Source: Nanobdellota archaeon
GTDB lineage: Archaea; Nanobdellota; Nanobdellia; Pacearchaeales; GW2011-AR1
Direction: 5' to 3'
NCBI GenBank assembly: GCA_018901375.1
Contig: JAHIEP010000078.1
Span: 1-11,041, forward strand
Length of the DNA stretch: 11,041 bases
In this document: positions 1-7,713 of the stretch, piece after piece
Numbering within the stretch: the first letter of the stretch is position 1
Layout of the letters: each line of letters starts with the position of its first letter
Program-made: the position numbers and the translations under genes
Notes under the pieces: model-generated
What the model was told of the DNA's origin: nothing
The model's database searches: none
Seen by the model: the letters and a program-made list of their open reading frames with translations, nothing else

Positions 1-219
1 CAGATTAACGCAGATTTCGACTTTGTAAATTTTTTACTAGAAGATAATAAAGGGAATATTAATGGAGGTGGTGTTGTTTAGAATGGCACACAGATTAACG
101 CAGATTAACGCAGATTTCGACTTTGTAAATTTTTTACTAGAAGATAATAAAGGGAATATTAATGGAGGTGGTGTTGTTTAGAATGGCACACAGATTAACG
201 CAGATTAACGCAGATTTCG
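1..219. repeat. 100-bp tandem repeat, about 2.2 copies, containing the CAGATTAACGCAGATT motif
   Basis: Bases 1-119 recur at 101-219 without a mismatch; the first difference is base 120 (A) against 220 (T). Each unit carries the short motif CAGATTAACG, repeated once or twice and ending CAGATTTCG, then a 72-bp stretch with GGAGGTG and an ATG. The array may extend left of the window. The right copy supplies the ribosome binding site and first codons of the gene at 183. The left copy encodes an abortive 32-residue frame (83-181) that starts at the equivalent ATG and ends in TAG two bases before the real start. CAGATTAACGCAGATT-like sequences are known dispersed repeats in many prokaryotic genomes; that is background knowledge, not something tested here. 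Confidence 0.95.
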
Positions 220-1652
220 TTGTTGGAATTGTATTTGTTTTTTTAATTGGGGTTGTGTCGGCGGGATGGTTTAGTGATGATGTTGTTTTCTCGACGGGGC
301 AGAAGGATTATTATTTTTTGGTGGGGCAGGAGGCGGGGATTGTTTTGAATATTAGTAATGATTTGGGGAGGGATGTTTCGGGGGTGATTAGTTATAATTT
401 GGTTGGTCCGGGAGTTAATAATGTGCAGAGTTTTTCGTATGTTGTTGTAGATGGAGAAAGTTCGAATGGAATTGGTTTTGGGAGTTTGAGTGGTCCGGCT
501 GATATGATTTTTGGATTGAAGTTTGTTTATGAAGATAAGGAGGTTTTGTTGGAGGGAATTGGAGTTCATTTTGTTGAGAAGCCGGAGGAGCAGAAGAATG
601 AGGGGGATGAGAAGAAGTCTTCGGAGAAGAGTGCGAAGTCGGAAGTCGGGAGTCGGGAGTCGGAAGAGGAACAGCCTCGGCAGCAATCTATGCAACAGAA
701 GGTTTCGAATAATCAGGCGGCGCAAAATGGGCAGGAGATGAAGGAGACTATGAACAGGGACGCTGAGAGAGCGGAGGAGGCGAAGAAAGAATTTATGGAG
801 GAGTTGCAGAAGAATGAGGAATTGGCTAAGGCGCATGGGGAGATGACGAAGGAGGGGTTTGGGCAGAGTGGAGGTGAAATTAATCCGGATGTTGGTGATA
901 GTTCTTCTGGGAATTTTAAATTTGATTATAAGGACGCTGAAGGGAATGAGGCTTCGTTGGAGGGGCGGATGGAGAATGGGACGTTGACTGATTTGAAAAA
1001 AACTGATGGAAGGGAGTTGCGAAGATTAGAGGAATTGATTCGGGGGGATTCTCGGTTTGTTGAGTTGGATTCTAAGTTGGCTAAGAAGGGATTTATGGAG
1101 GACAGTGTTGATTATTCTGATGTTGAGAATGTTAGCGAGGTTCGGTTTAGTTATAAGGATGAGTTTGGAAATGAGCAGATTGTCGTCGCTGAGGTTGAGG
1201 GCGATAGTGTTGTGGATGTTTATTGGGACAGGGAGCGGGAGTGGTTTTGGTTGTGGGGATTTTTGGCGATTCCGGTTGCTTTGGTTTCTTTTTATTTTTT
1301 GAAGAGAAAGAGGAAGATGGTTACTCTTGATTCTCCTGTGGCTGTTGTGAAGAAATTTAATTATAAGGGTGAAGCTCGGAAACTTTTGAAGAGGGCGGAG
1401 GTTGAGTTTTCTGCTGGGAATTTTAAGGATGCTTATGGTTTGGCTAATCAGGCGATTAGATTGTATTTGTGTTGGGATAATGGGTTGGACAAGGAGTTGA
1501 CTAATTATGAAATTTTAAAGGTTGTTTCTGATTTGCCCGAGGGGACTAAGGAAATTTTTGATTTATGTTGCTTGGTTGAGTTTGCGAAGTATAAGCCGAA
1601 TAGGAAAGATTTTTTTGAGATAGTTGAATTTGGAAAGGGGGTTATTGGGTAG
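183..1652 (+). CDS. Secreted/membrane protein with DUF4129-like C-terminal domain
   Basis: A 489-residue envelope protein, read from ATG 183 because GGAGGTG (164-170) lies 12 bases upstream; an in-frame ATG at 162 has a weaker site. After a repeat-derived N-terminus (MAHRLTQINADF) comes a hydrophobic signal segment (about residues 13-29), an extracellular domain to about 125, and a long Glu/Lys/Gln-rich linker (about 130-225). An acidic domain follows, then one transmembrane helix beginning WFWLWGF near residue 354, with KRKRK just inside. The tail (about 397-489) resembles the C-terminal DUF4129 region: an A-x-x-LL-x-x-AE start, a helix NQAIRLYL, then LTNYEIL and a final helix. In that family the domain sits on the cytoplasmic side of envelope proteins, often near transglutaminase-like or vWA proteins; none is visible here. 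A 7-bp repeat at 635-669 lies in the linker. The gene belongs by type with the envelope operon at 3756-7645, from which the restriction operon separates it. Confidence 0.8.
   Translation: MAHRLTQINADFVVGIVFVFLIGVVSAGWFSDDVVFSTGQKDYYFLVGQEAGIVLNISNDLGRDVSGVISYNLVGPGVNNVQSFSYVVVDGESSNGIGFGSLSGPADMIFGLKFVYEDKEVLLEGIGVHFVEKPEEQKNEGDEKKSSEKSAKSEVGSRESEEEQPRQQSMQQKVSNNQAAQNGQEMKETMNRDAERAEEAKKEFMEELQKNEELAKAHGEMTKEGFGQSGGEINPDVGDSSSGNFKFDYKDAEGNEASLEGRMENGTLTDLKKTDGRELRRLEELIRGDSRFVELDSKLAKKGFMEDSVDYSDVENVSEVRFSYKDEFGNEQIVVAEVEGDSVVDVYWDREREWFWLWGFLAIPVALVSFYFLKRKRKMVTLDSPVAVVKKFNYKGEARKLLKRAEVEFSAGNFKDAYGLANQAIRLYLCWDNGLDKELTNYEILKVVSDLPEGTKEIFDLCCLVEFAKYKPNRKDFFEIVEFGKGVIG
635..669. repeat. 7-bp tandem repeat (GRAGTCG)n inside the 183-1652 gene
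   Basis: Four units GAAGTCG, GAAGTCG, GGAGTCG, GGAGTCG and a degenerate fifth, GAAGAGG. Read in frame they give S-E-V-G-S-R-E-S within the charged linker. The same kind of unit occurs at 6762-6796 and 7439-7459. Confidence 0.85.
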
Positions 1653-1713
1653 GTGGGTAACTTGCTATTTCAAATTTTGGATATGATTCGTGTGGGAATT
1701 GGGACTTGGGAAG

Positions 1714-1773
1714 ATGAGTGATTATTTGAATGGAAGATGTCCGAATTGGAGCGAGGTTGGGATTAGATATTAA
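1714..1773 (+). other. Possible broken N-terminus of the methyltransferase gene (19 codons then in-frame TAA)
   Basis: ATG 1714 opens a frame encoding MSDYLNGRCPNWSEVGIRY and stops at TAA 1771-1773. The frame is exactly that of the methyltransferase. After the TAA it stays open through 13 codons to GTG 1813 and beyond. Either this is non-coding leader, or a longer ancestral N-terminus was cut by one nonsense change. The residues on both sides of the stop read like ordinary polar protein sequence, but no family match can be checked here. Confidence 0.3.
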
Positions 1774-1812
1774 ATTGTAGAGAATAGATGGAGAGATAAC
1801 GACTACATAGGA

Positions 1813-2880
1813 GTGGGGAAGAATTATAAAGATGGTTGGCAATATTTAGATATGAAAAGAGGTGGGTTGATTGGAATTAGGTTAAAGGAATTGGGGCAAT
1901 ATAATACAAAGAGATCTATTATACAATTTATTTTGAAACAAGATTTTATGCCTAAAGACAAAACTATTTCTATATTGGAGCCCTCGAGCGGGGAGGGGAA
2001 TTTTATTGTTGAACTTAAAAATAATGGCTATAGAAATTTAACTTCCTATGAGGTTGATAAAAGGTATAGTTATACTGGTTCTATTATTGGGGATTTTTTG
2101 AAGGCGGATGTTGATAGGAAATTTGATTTGATAATTGGGAATCCTCCTTTTACTTCTGTGAAATTATCTAAGAGTTATTATGGAAATAGCGAGACTGAAT
2201 TTAGGACGAGGTTTATTGAAATGTTGTTTCTGGAAAAAAGTTTGAAGTTGATGGGCGAGAATGGTTTGATTATTTTCATTTTTCCGAATCGATTATTTTT
2301 GGATAAAAAATTTAATAATATTTTGCGGCTTATCTACCAAAAGGAATTCTATATTAATAGGATTGTGGATTTGCCATTAAATATATTTACGAATACGGAC
2401 AGTACTTCGAGTGTTTTAATTGTTATTTCCAGGAAGAAAAGTGGGGTTTTTGTCAATGGACATTCTGTTCCAATTAAGGAATTTTTGGAGGATAGTAATT
2501 ATTATTTATATAAAGATAAAAGTAAATTCATAGATAAGCATGGAATTAGCTTGGGAGATTTGATTGAGAAAATATCTCCGCCTTGTGGAAAGATTATGAT
2601 TACAGCTGGTAGGTTGGAAGATATTAAAAAGAAAGACCCTGGTTTCTTAGCTATTGTGAGAAATGGAAATTCCAGCGTCGGTAGATTTTCATTGTACGAT
2701 CCTAGCGAATATAAATTTAATGAATGCTTTTATTTTTATAAGATAAAAAATGGTTACACCGGAAAGGTTATTTCTTTGTTGGGAAGTAAACTTTATAAGG
2801 ACTACATTCAGCTGATAAGTAAGAGAACTGGCTCGAAGTCTATAAGAAGTGTTGATCTCTTAAAATTAAGTGTAAAATGA
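1813..2880 (+). CDS. N6-adenine DNA methyltransferase (gamma-class, type II R-M)
   Basis: A 355-residue SAM-dependent DNA methyltransferase that would add a methyl group to adenine N6 in the recognition site of the adjacent nuclease. Motif I is LEPSSGEGNF (about residues 55-64), followed by an acidic strand end (SYEVD) and the catalytic motif IV N110-P-P-F113 in IIGNPPFTS. The order (motif I before NPPF, target-recognition region C-terminal) and the LGQYNTKR segment before motif I fit the M.TaqI-like gamma class. GTG 1813 has AGGA directly against it, so the start is unsure. ATG 1852 is an alternative and lies about 27 bases after ATTATAAAG, which could give a leaderless start. The stop overlaps the next ATG in ATGA. 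The gene uses more AAA and ATA codons than its neighbours, suggesting separate acquisition. Confidence 0.88.
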   Translation: MGKNYKDGWQYLDMKRGGLIGIRLKELGQYNTKRSIIQFILKQDFMPKDKTISILEPSSGEGNFIVELKNNGYRNLTSYEVDKRYSYTGSIIGDFLKADVDRKFDLIIGNPPFTSVKLSKSYYGNSETEFRTRFIEMLFLEKSLKLMGENGLIIFIFPNRLFLDKKFNNILRLIYQKEFYINRIVDLPLNIFTNTDSTSSVLIVISRKKSGVFVNGHSVPIKEFLEDSNYYLYKDKSKFIDKHGISLGDLIEKISPPCGKIMITAGRLEDIKKKDPGFLAIVRNGNSSVGRFSLYDPSEYKFNECFYFYKIKNGYTGKVISLLGSKLYKDYIQLISKRTGSKSIRSVDLLKLSVK

Positions 2881-3494
2881 AACAAATAGAAAGGCAGGCG
2901 CATGGATTTATATTTCAAAATTGGGTAATTGGTAAATTTTTGGATATGGCGTATACGGCGAAATGGGATATTCCTGCGAAGATAAATCCTATGACGAATA
3001 AAAATATAAGTATAAAGACTGCTCAATGGAAAAGTAGTGTTGGGCTTGGGGATGCTTTGAATCAGTTTGGTATCGACGAGGATTTTGAAATGTTGGTGGC
3101 GTTTTATGTTCAAAATGATAATAGAAAGTTGGTGGTTAATATGCAATCGGTTGAAATTTCTAAAGAGAAATGGAGGGAATTGTGGGGGAATATGACTCGT
3201 GAAAAGTTGGTAGAGTTGCAGAATTTTATTAAGTCTAAAAAGGGGCGTGGCTTGAAAGGTGCTGAGTTAGATGAGTTTAGGGAATTGGTTCAGGGCAAGA
3301 AAAGGGAATTGTTGGCGGATTACGACGGTAAATTGTCTTTGAATCCCAAGATAGATAGTGGGGTTCAGAGAAGATTGCAGTGCAGTATTTCTTTTAATAT
3401 TCTATTTGAGGAGTTTAACCTCGATAAAAATGTTATGGAGACTTATCGTCTTTGGAAAGAAGATATTGATTTAAGGAGTGTGAAGTTGGAATAA
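2877..3494 (+). CDS. Putative type II restriction endonuclease
   Basis: A 205-residue cytoplasmic protein that starts inside the methyltransferase stop (ATGA overlap), the usual arrangement of a type II pair. The N-terminus ERQAHGFIFQNWV is helical with a conserved-looking Glu5. It is followed by K29-W-D31-I-P and, 13 residues after the Asp, S45-I-K47. This fits a PD-(D/E)xK core with Asp31 and Lys47, although the middle acidic position is Ser45, so the active site is atypical or misassigned. The rest is Lys/Glu-rich with no other recognised motif. Function is inferred mainly from position and overlap. The recognition sequence cannot be read from the protein. Confidence 0.6.
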   Translation: MKQIERQAHGFIFQNWVIGKFLDMAYTAKWDIPAKINPMTNKNISIKTAQWKSSVGLGDALNQFGIDEDFEMLVAFYVQNDNRKLVVNMQSVEISKEKWRELWGNMTREKLVELQNFIKSKKGRGLKGAELDEFRELVQGKKRELLADYDGKLSLNPKIDSGVQRRLQCSISFNILFEEFNLDKNVMETYRLWKEDIDLRSVKLE

Positions 3495-3652
3495 TGGTGA
3501 CGCTTAGTGTGGCTAAAATGAATAGGGCGAGGCATAAGCAGGCGAGGCATCGTGAAAATAGCAAGGTAGTAGAATCGGAAGTGAAAAATATTTCTGAGGA
3601 AGAGCATGATAAAAGAATTGAAAAGTTGAGAAAGATGGGGTTGGTTGAATAG
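3494..3652 (+). CDS. 52-aa basic/charged protein, third gene of the R-M operon
   Basis: This short frame begins in the stop of the nuclease gene (TAATG, one-base overlap) and ends at TAG 3652, so translation is probably coupled. The N-terminal third is basic (NRARHKQARHRE). The C-terminal part is mixed-charge helix with Glu/Lys and ends KLRKMGLVE. It has no cysteines, no membrane segment and no clear helix-turn-helix, so it does not look like a standard controller protein. Possible roles are a nuclease subunit, a modulator or an unrelated small protein; none is shown by sequence. Confidence 0.6.
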   Translation: MVTLSVAKMNRARHKQARHRENSKVVESEVKNISEEEHDKRIEKLRKMGLVE

Positions 3653-3701
3653 GGTTTTGTTTATTTGTTTTGAGTGGTGAAAAAATTTTGAGTTGAGTTG
3701 A

Positions 3702-3708
3702 TTATATA
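3702..3708 (+). promoter_or_regulatory. TATA box for the 3756-7645 envelope operon
   Basis: TTATATA in an otherwise G/T-rich gap after the R-M operon. An archaeal start about 25-30 bases downstream (near 3728-3732) would leave the ribosome site GGAGAGG (3738-3744) in the message. It would exclude the in-frame ATG at 3711, supporting ATG 3756 as the start. Confidence 0.55.
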
Positions 3709-3755
3709 CATTGGAGTGTAATTGTTTTTATAAATGGGGAGAGGTTGTGTTTATT

Positions 3756-4361
3756 ATGGAAAAACGGATTGGTTGTGTTTTGGTTTTGGTTTTTTTGATT
3801 TTGATTAGTTTTGTTTCGGCGATAACTGGGAGTATGGGGAATGCTCGGATGATTTTGACTGCTGAAGTTGGGGACCAGATAGAGAAATATATTCTTGTTA
3901 AAAATGTGAATAATGTTTCGTTGGATATTGAGTTGTTTGCGTCGGGGGATTTGGAAGACAGCATTACTATTTTGGATGATTCTTTTAGTCTTGCGCCGGG
4001 GGACGAGAAGAAGGCGAAGTTTTTGATTGATGTTACGAAGGGTGGGACGACGGAGACTAGTATTAATGTGAAGTTTACTCCTGTTGATGGGGGGAATGGT
4101 GTTGGGCTTATGTCGACGGTGATTGTCAGAACCACTGAAAGTGGTTCTGAGGTAACTGGAGAACCGGTGACTGGTAACGGGAATGATGAGATGGAAGGTG
4201 ATGGAGAAAAAAATATATTGACTGTGTTGATCGTTGGAGTTGGTGGTAATGTTGGTGTTATTGCTGTTGTCGTGATGGCTTTGGTTTTGGTTTTGTTGGT
4301 GATCGTTTATTTATTCATGCTTAAAAAAACTAAATCAAAAAAAGATGTCGTTAAGAAGTGA
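3756..4361 (+). CDS. Small secreted single-anchor envelope protein with Ig-like domain
   Basis: A 201-residue protein with a clear signal peptide (residues 1-22, ending SFVSA). A beta-rich domain follows (about 23-127), starting ITGSMGNARMILTAEVGD and including KNVNNVSLDIELFASGDL, then PGDEKKAKF and a final strand VGLMSTVIVR. This is the shape of an Ig-like or NEW3-type extracellular domain. After a Gly/Thr/Glu linker (EVTGEPVTG) there is a long hydrophobic region (about 154-189) and a basic tail KKTKSKKDVVKK on the inside. ATG 3756 is chosen over 3711 because GGAGAGG lies 11 bases upstream. I associate this family with Pacearchaeota/Woesearchaeota, from memory only. Its stop overlaps the start of the giant surface protein (GTGA), so the two are probably made together. 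Confidence 0.8.
   Translation: MEKRIGCVLVLVFLILISFVSAITGSMGNARMILTAEVGDQIEKYILVKNVNNVSLDIELFASGDLEDSITILDDSFSLAPGDEKKAKFLIDVTKGGTTETSINVKFTPVDGGNGVGLMSTVIVRTTESGSEVTGEPVTGNGNDEMEGDGEKNILTVLIVGVGGNVGVIAVVVMALVLVLLVIVYLFMLKKTKSKKDVVKK
4126..4150. repeat. Perfect 11-bp inverted repeat inside a coding region
   Basis: TCAGAACCACT (4126-4136), loop GAA, and AGTGGTTCTGA (4140-4150) pair perfectly. They encode residues of about 124-132 of the small envelope protein at the join between its beta domain and linker. No T-run follows, so it is not a standard terminator. Confidence 0.9.
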
Positions 4362-7300
4362 GTAAATTTTTAAGTATTTTAATTTTAGTGGTTTTGTGTT
4401 TGTCTGGAGTTTTGGCTGCGGATGTTGCGTATGTGTTGAAGGATTCTGGGAGGGCTTCGGCGAATGTTATTTCTGGGATTGAATCTTTGGGGCTTAGTTA
4501 TGAGTTGATTGATGATTCGGAGATTTCGTCGACGGACTTTGATGATTTTAGGATGATTGTTGTTTGGGATGGTGCGCTTATTGACGACGAGTTTTTGCCG
4601 ATTAAGAATAAAAAATCTTTGGTTGCTAATAGTTATCATTTGGAAGATTGGGGAATTGCGGATTATGCGGGGAGTCAGATTTCTAGTGGTAAGATTTCTG
4701 TTAAGGTTCTTCAGGATAGTATGATAACTGATGGGTTTCAGCTTTTGAGTTCGTTTGAAGTTTATAATCAAGCGAATGTTAAATTGTTTAATCTTCCTTA
4801 TCCTATAAATAGGGCGTCGGGAGTTAAGAATATTGTTTCGACTGATAATTATCATGAGTATCCCGTTGTTGGTTCTATCGATGCTGGGGGGAAGTTGTAT
4901 GGAGGCGGGGTTGCTGGAGAGAGGATTGCTTTTTTTGGAATAACTGAATCTGAGTATTGGAGCGTTAAGAGTAAGAAACTTTTTGCGAACACGGTTCAGT
5001 GGGTTATGTCTGGAAGTGATGGCGACGGTGATGGTTATCTTTATGACGACGATTGTGATGATGGCGACGCTGATGTTTGGGAAAATGTTTTGGGATACGT
5101 CGACGGTGATGGGGATGAGTTTGGTTCTGGGGATTTGGTTGAAGTTTGTTCTGGGAATTTTTTGTCTGAAGGATACTCTGCGTTTAGTGGGGATTGTGAT
5201 GATTCGAATTTTTTGACTAATCCTTATTCTGATGACATCTATAATAATTGTGTGAATGACGCTCCTGTGGTTGACGAGGTGTTGAAGGTGATTGTAAATG
5301 AAAGTGGCGATGTTGTCGTTGAGATTAACGCTGTTGATGCCGAAGACGATGTTCTCAGTTATTCGACTGATGACATTCGTTTTTCGCAAGACGGCAATGT
5401 TTTCACTTGGGAAACTTTGAATGATGACGCTGGGATTTATTTTTTTAGTTTTAATGTCAGCGACGGAGAATTTGAGGTTGAAGTTGAAGTTGAGGTTTGG
5501 GTTTTGGATTCGGCTCCGATTTGCGATGAGATTTCTTTGGTTGAGTGGGATGAGGATATGAATATGAGTTTGGATTTGAATTTGTATTGTTCGGATTTTG
5601 ATGGGGATAATTTGACTTTTTTTGTTAATTCCACGTCGGAAGATTACAATATTGTGATAGTGGGTATGGAAAATGGGGTTGTTGATTTTTCTGTTGTGGC
5701 TGATTGGAGTGGTGAGGATTGGATTGTGTTTTCGGTTTATGATGGGAAGTCTGTTGTTAATTCTGGTAATGTTAGTTTGAAAGTTTTGGCTGTTAATGAT
5801 GCACCTTTGCTTTTGAGGATGATTGGAGATTTTAGCTGGGAAGAGGATGGCTCTCTGGTGGATGAATTAGATTTGAAGGAATATTTTTTGGATGTCGACG
5901 GTGATTCTTTGGAATTTGGTGTTGAGGGGAATTATTTTGTTGATGTTTCGGTTGTTGATGGGGTTGTATCTTTTTCTTCTGATAATGATTGGTTTGGTTC
6001 TGAGAACGTTGTGTTTTTTGCTGATGACGGTTTTGGGAGAGTTTATTCTAATGGTGTTGTCTTGGGTGTTAGTGATACGAATGAGGTTCCGGAGTTTGGG
6101 GCGATGAATTGTTTGAGTGATATTAATGAGGATGTTGAGTATGAGTGTGAGTTGAATGTTAGTGATTTTGAGGGGGACTCTTTGGAGTTTGAGATTGTCG
6201 ACGAGGAAAATGTAAATTGTGAGCTTGTTGATGGAGTTTTGCATTTTGTTTCTGAAGAAAATTATAATGGCGAGGGTTTTTGTTTGATTAGGGTGTCTGA
6301 TGATTTTGGGTATACCGAGAAATTGATTGAGTTTAATGTTTTGCCGGTTAATGATGTGCCTGGTATACTTAGGTATTCGCCGACTGGTTCTTTGAAATTG
6401 ATGGAAAATGTTGATGAGGTTTTTAGTGTTGAGGCTTTTGATGTTGACGGTGACGAGGTTGAGATTTCTTGGAGCTTGGGAAATGTGAGTGTTTCTAATT
6501 CTAGTAGTTATTTATTTAATGAAGGGAAGGGAGTTTATTCTGTTAGGGTTTTGGTGAGTGATGGTGAATTGTCTGATAGTTTTGATTGGAACGTTTTTGT
6601 TGGTGGGCTTGGTGATTTTAGTTGTGGAGAGGTTGGAGGGTTTCTTTTTGACGCTGATGAAATTTGTACTGGTGATTTGTTGGGAGTTATAGAGGGGAAT
6701 TGTTGTTCGATTGCTCCTTCGGAGAGGCCGCCTGAATTTTTACAAGTTGAGACTTGTGAAAATTCGGTAGTCGGTAGTCGGGATTCGGTAGTCGGTATTA
6801 AGATTAGGAATCCGAAGAGTGGGGAGGTTTTTGAGTTGGGTGATGAGATTGGAGTTGGGGTGAGGGTTACGAATAATCTTTTGGAAGATTTGAATTTTAA
6901 TGTTGAGGTTTCTTTTTATGATATCAGCGACGAGGATAATGTAGATAATGCAGATGATAGTTTAAAGATTAAGGCTGGGGATTATGATACTTCGGATTTT
7001 GTTCTTAAGATTCCGGAAAAAATTGACGCTAACAATGATTATGTGATTTATGCTCGGGTCATAGATAAGAATGGACTTTATTGTAATGAGGGGTATACCA
7101 AGATTAAAGTAGATAGGAAGGAAGACGATGTGGTTATTAAGAAAGTTGAATTGGACCCCATTAGATATAGATCAAACGGGGCAAGCGGAGAAGATGTTAG
7201 TTGTGGGGATTCGGTTTCGGTTAGGGTTGATGTGAAGAATTTTGGTTCTAATAACCAGGAGGGTTTGTTTGTTGTTTTAGAAAATGCTGAGCTTGGGATT

Positions 7301-7645
7301 TATGAAAGGAGTGAGGATTTTGATTTGGAGGGGTATGATGGTAAAGATGATGTTAGGTTGGATTTTGATTTTGTTGTTCCCGACGGTGTTTCGGCTGGGG
7401 AGCATCTTCTCACTGGAACAGTAAGAAGCGGAGTTGGGAGTTCGGTGTTCGGTGTTCGGGTGTTTGATTTGGTTGTTGGGGAGTGTAGGGAGACGCGGGT
7501 TAGTTCTTCTGTTGAGAAGATTGAGTTGGGTAGTGTTGGGTCTATGATGGTTGGGGTTGAGGAAGGTGATTTGAATATTGGGATTTTTGTTTTGATTGGG
7601 ATGGTTTTTTTGTTGGGGTTGATTGTGGTGTTTTATTTTTTGTAG
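4358..7645 (+). CDS. Giant surface protein: amidotransferase-like head, MopE motifs, cadherin-like repeats, C-terminal anchor
   Basis: A 1095-residue extracellular protein starting at GTG 4358, coupled to the previous gene by GTGA. The signal peptide covers residues 1-20 (ending SGVLA). Residues about 22-216 resemble a glutamine-amidotransferase/ThuA-type alpha/beta fold (DVAYVLKDSG, MIVVWDGAL, GERIAFFGI). Residues about 220-285 hold two Asp-rich MopE/thrombospondin-3-like motifs (DGDGDGYLYDDDCDD and DGDGDEFG...GDCDD), likely Ca-binding. About four cadherin-like or tandem-95-type repeats follow (about 300-385, 386-485, 487-578, 579-668), with D-x-DGD cores and VNDAP/VNDVP joints, then another beta domain with several cysteines. 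Residues about 790-1060 look like two CARDB/NEW3-like domains. A terminal helix (about 1073-1095, FVLIGMVFLLGLIVVFYFL) anchors it. The high acidic content and repeats suggest adhesion or cell-cell contact, which is inference. Confidence 0.85.
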   Translation: MSKFLSILILVVLCLSGVLAADVAYVLKDSGRASANVISGIESLGLSYELIDDSEISSTDFDDFRMIVVWDGALIDDEFLPIKNKKSLVANSYHLEDWGIADYAGSQISSGKISVKVLQDSMITDGFQLLSSFEVYNQANVKLFNLPYPINRASGVKNIVSTDNYHEYPVVGSIDAGGKLYGGGVAGERIAFFGITESEYWSVKSKKLFANTVQWVMSGSDGDGDGYLYDDDCDDGDADVWENVLGYVDGDGDEFGSGDLVEVCSGNFLSEGYSAFSGDCDDSNFLTNPYSDDIYNNCVNDAPVVDEVLKVIVNESGDVVVEINAVDAEDDVLSYSTDDIRFSQDGNVFTWETLNDDAGIYFFSFNVSDGEFEVEVEVEVWVLDSAPICDEISLVEWDEDMNMSLDLNLYCSDFDGDNLTFFVNSTSEDYNIVIVGMENGVVDFSVVADWSGEDWIVFSVYDGKSVVNSGNVSLKVLAVNDAPLLLRMIGDFSWEEDGSLVDELDLKEYFLDVDGDSLEFGVEGNYFVDVSVVDGVVSFSSDNDWFGSENVVFFADDGFGRVYSNGVVLGVSDTNEVPEFGAMNCLSDINEDVEYECELNVSDFEGDSLEFEIVDEENVNCELVDGVLHFVSEENYNGEGFCLIRVSDDFGYTEKLIEFNVLPVNDVPGILRYSPTGSLKLMENVDEVFSVEAFDVDGDEVEISWSLGNVSVSNSSSYLFNEGKGVYSVRVLVSDGELSDSFDWNVFVGGLGDFSCGEVGGFLFDADEICTGDLLGVIEGNCCSIAPSERPPEFLQVETCENSVVGSRDSVVGIKIRNPKSGEVFELGDEIGVGVRVTNNLLEDLNFNVEVSFYDISDEDNVDNADDSLKIKAGDYDTSDFVLKIPEKIDANNDYVIYARVIDKNGLYCNEGYTKIKVDRKEDDVVIKKVELDPIRYRSNGASGEDVSCGDSVSVRVDVKNFGSNNQEGLFVVLENAELGIYERSEDFDLEGYDGKDDVRLDFDFVVPDGVSAGEHLLTGTVRSGVGSSVFGVRVFDLVVGECRETRVSSSVEKIELGSVGSMMVGVEEGDLNIGIFVLIGMVFLLGLIVVFYFL
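6762..6796. repeat. 7-bp tandem repeat (AKTCGGK)n inside the surface-protein gene
   Basis: Five units: ATTCGGT, AGTCGGT, AGTCGGG, ATTCGGT, AGTCGGT. In frame they read S-V-V-G-S-R-D-S-V-V-G, between the cysteine-rich domain and the CARDB-like region. Other frames of GTAGTC units would contain TAG. Confidence 0.9.
7439..7459. repeat. 7-bp tandem repeat (TGTTCGG)n inside the surface-protein gene
   Basis: Three units AGTTCGG, TGTTCGG, TGTTCGG, read S-V-F-G-V-R in a beta strand near the end of the last extracellular domain. The frame is the same as at 635-669 and 6762-6796. Confidence 0.8.
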
Positions 7646-7655
7646 GGGGATTAGA

Positions 7656-7683
7656 GCTTCGCGTTAGATCGCTTCGCGTTAGA
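7656..7683. repeat. Short direct repeat GCTTCGCGTTAGA x2
   Basis: Two identical 13-mers at 7656-7668 and 7671-7683, period 15, ten bases after the surface-protein stop. They are more GC-rich than the surroundings and resemble a small dispersed repeat rather than a regulatory site. Confidence 0.85.
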
Positions 7684-7713
7684 AGGGGGAAATTTTTGGG
7701 AGTGGTTGTCAAA

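Noticed and set aside
1..219. CRISPR array
   Set aside because: The 100-bp copies are identical throughout, with no variable spacers, and no Cas gene is present.
243..836. 197-codon minus-strand frame
   Set aside because: It is a shadow of the secreted protein gene, Leu/Arg-rich low complexity with no start signal.
4385..5389. 334-codon open frame on the minus strand
   Set aside because: It lies wholly inside the giant surface-protein gene, whose signal peptide, domains and anchor are clear. Asp/Val codons in that gene leave the complement free of stops.
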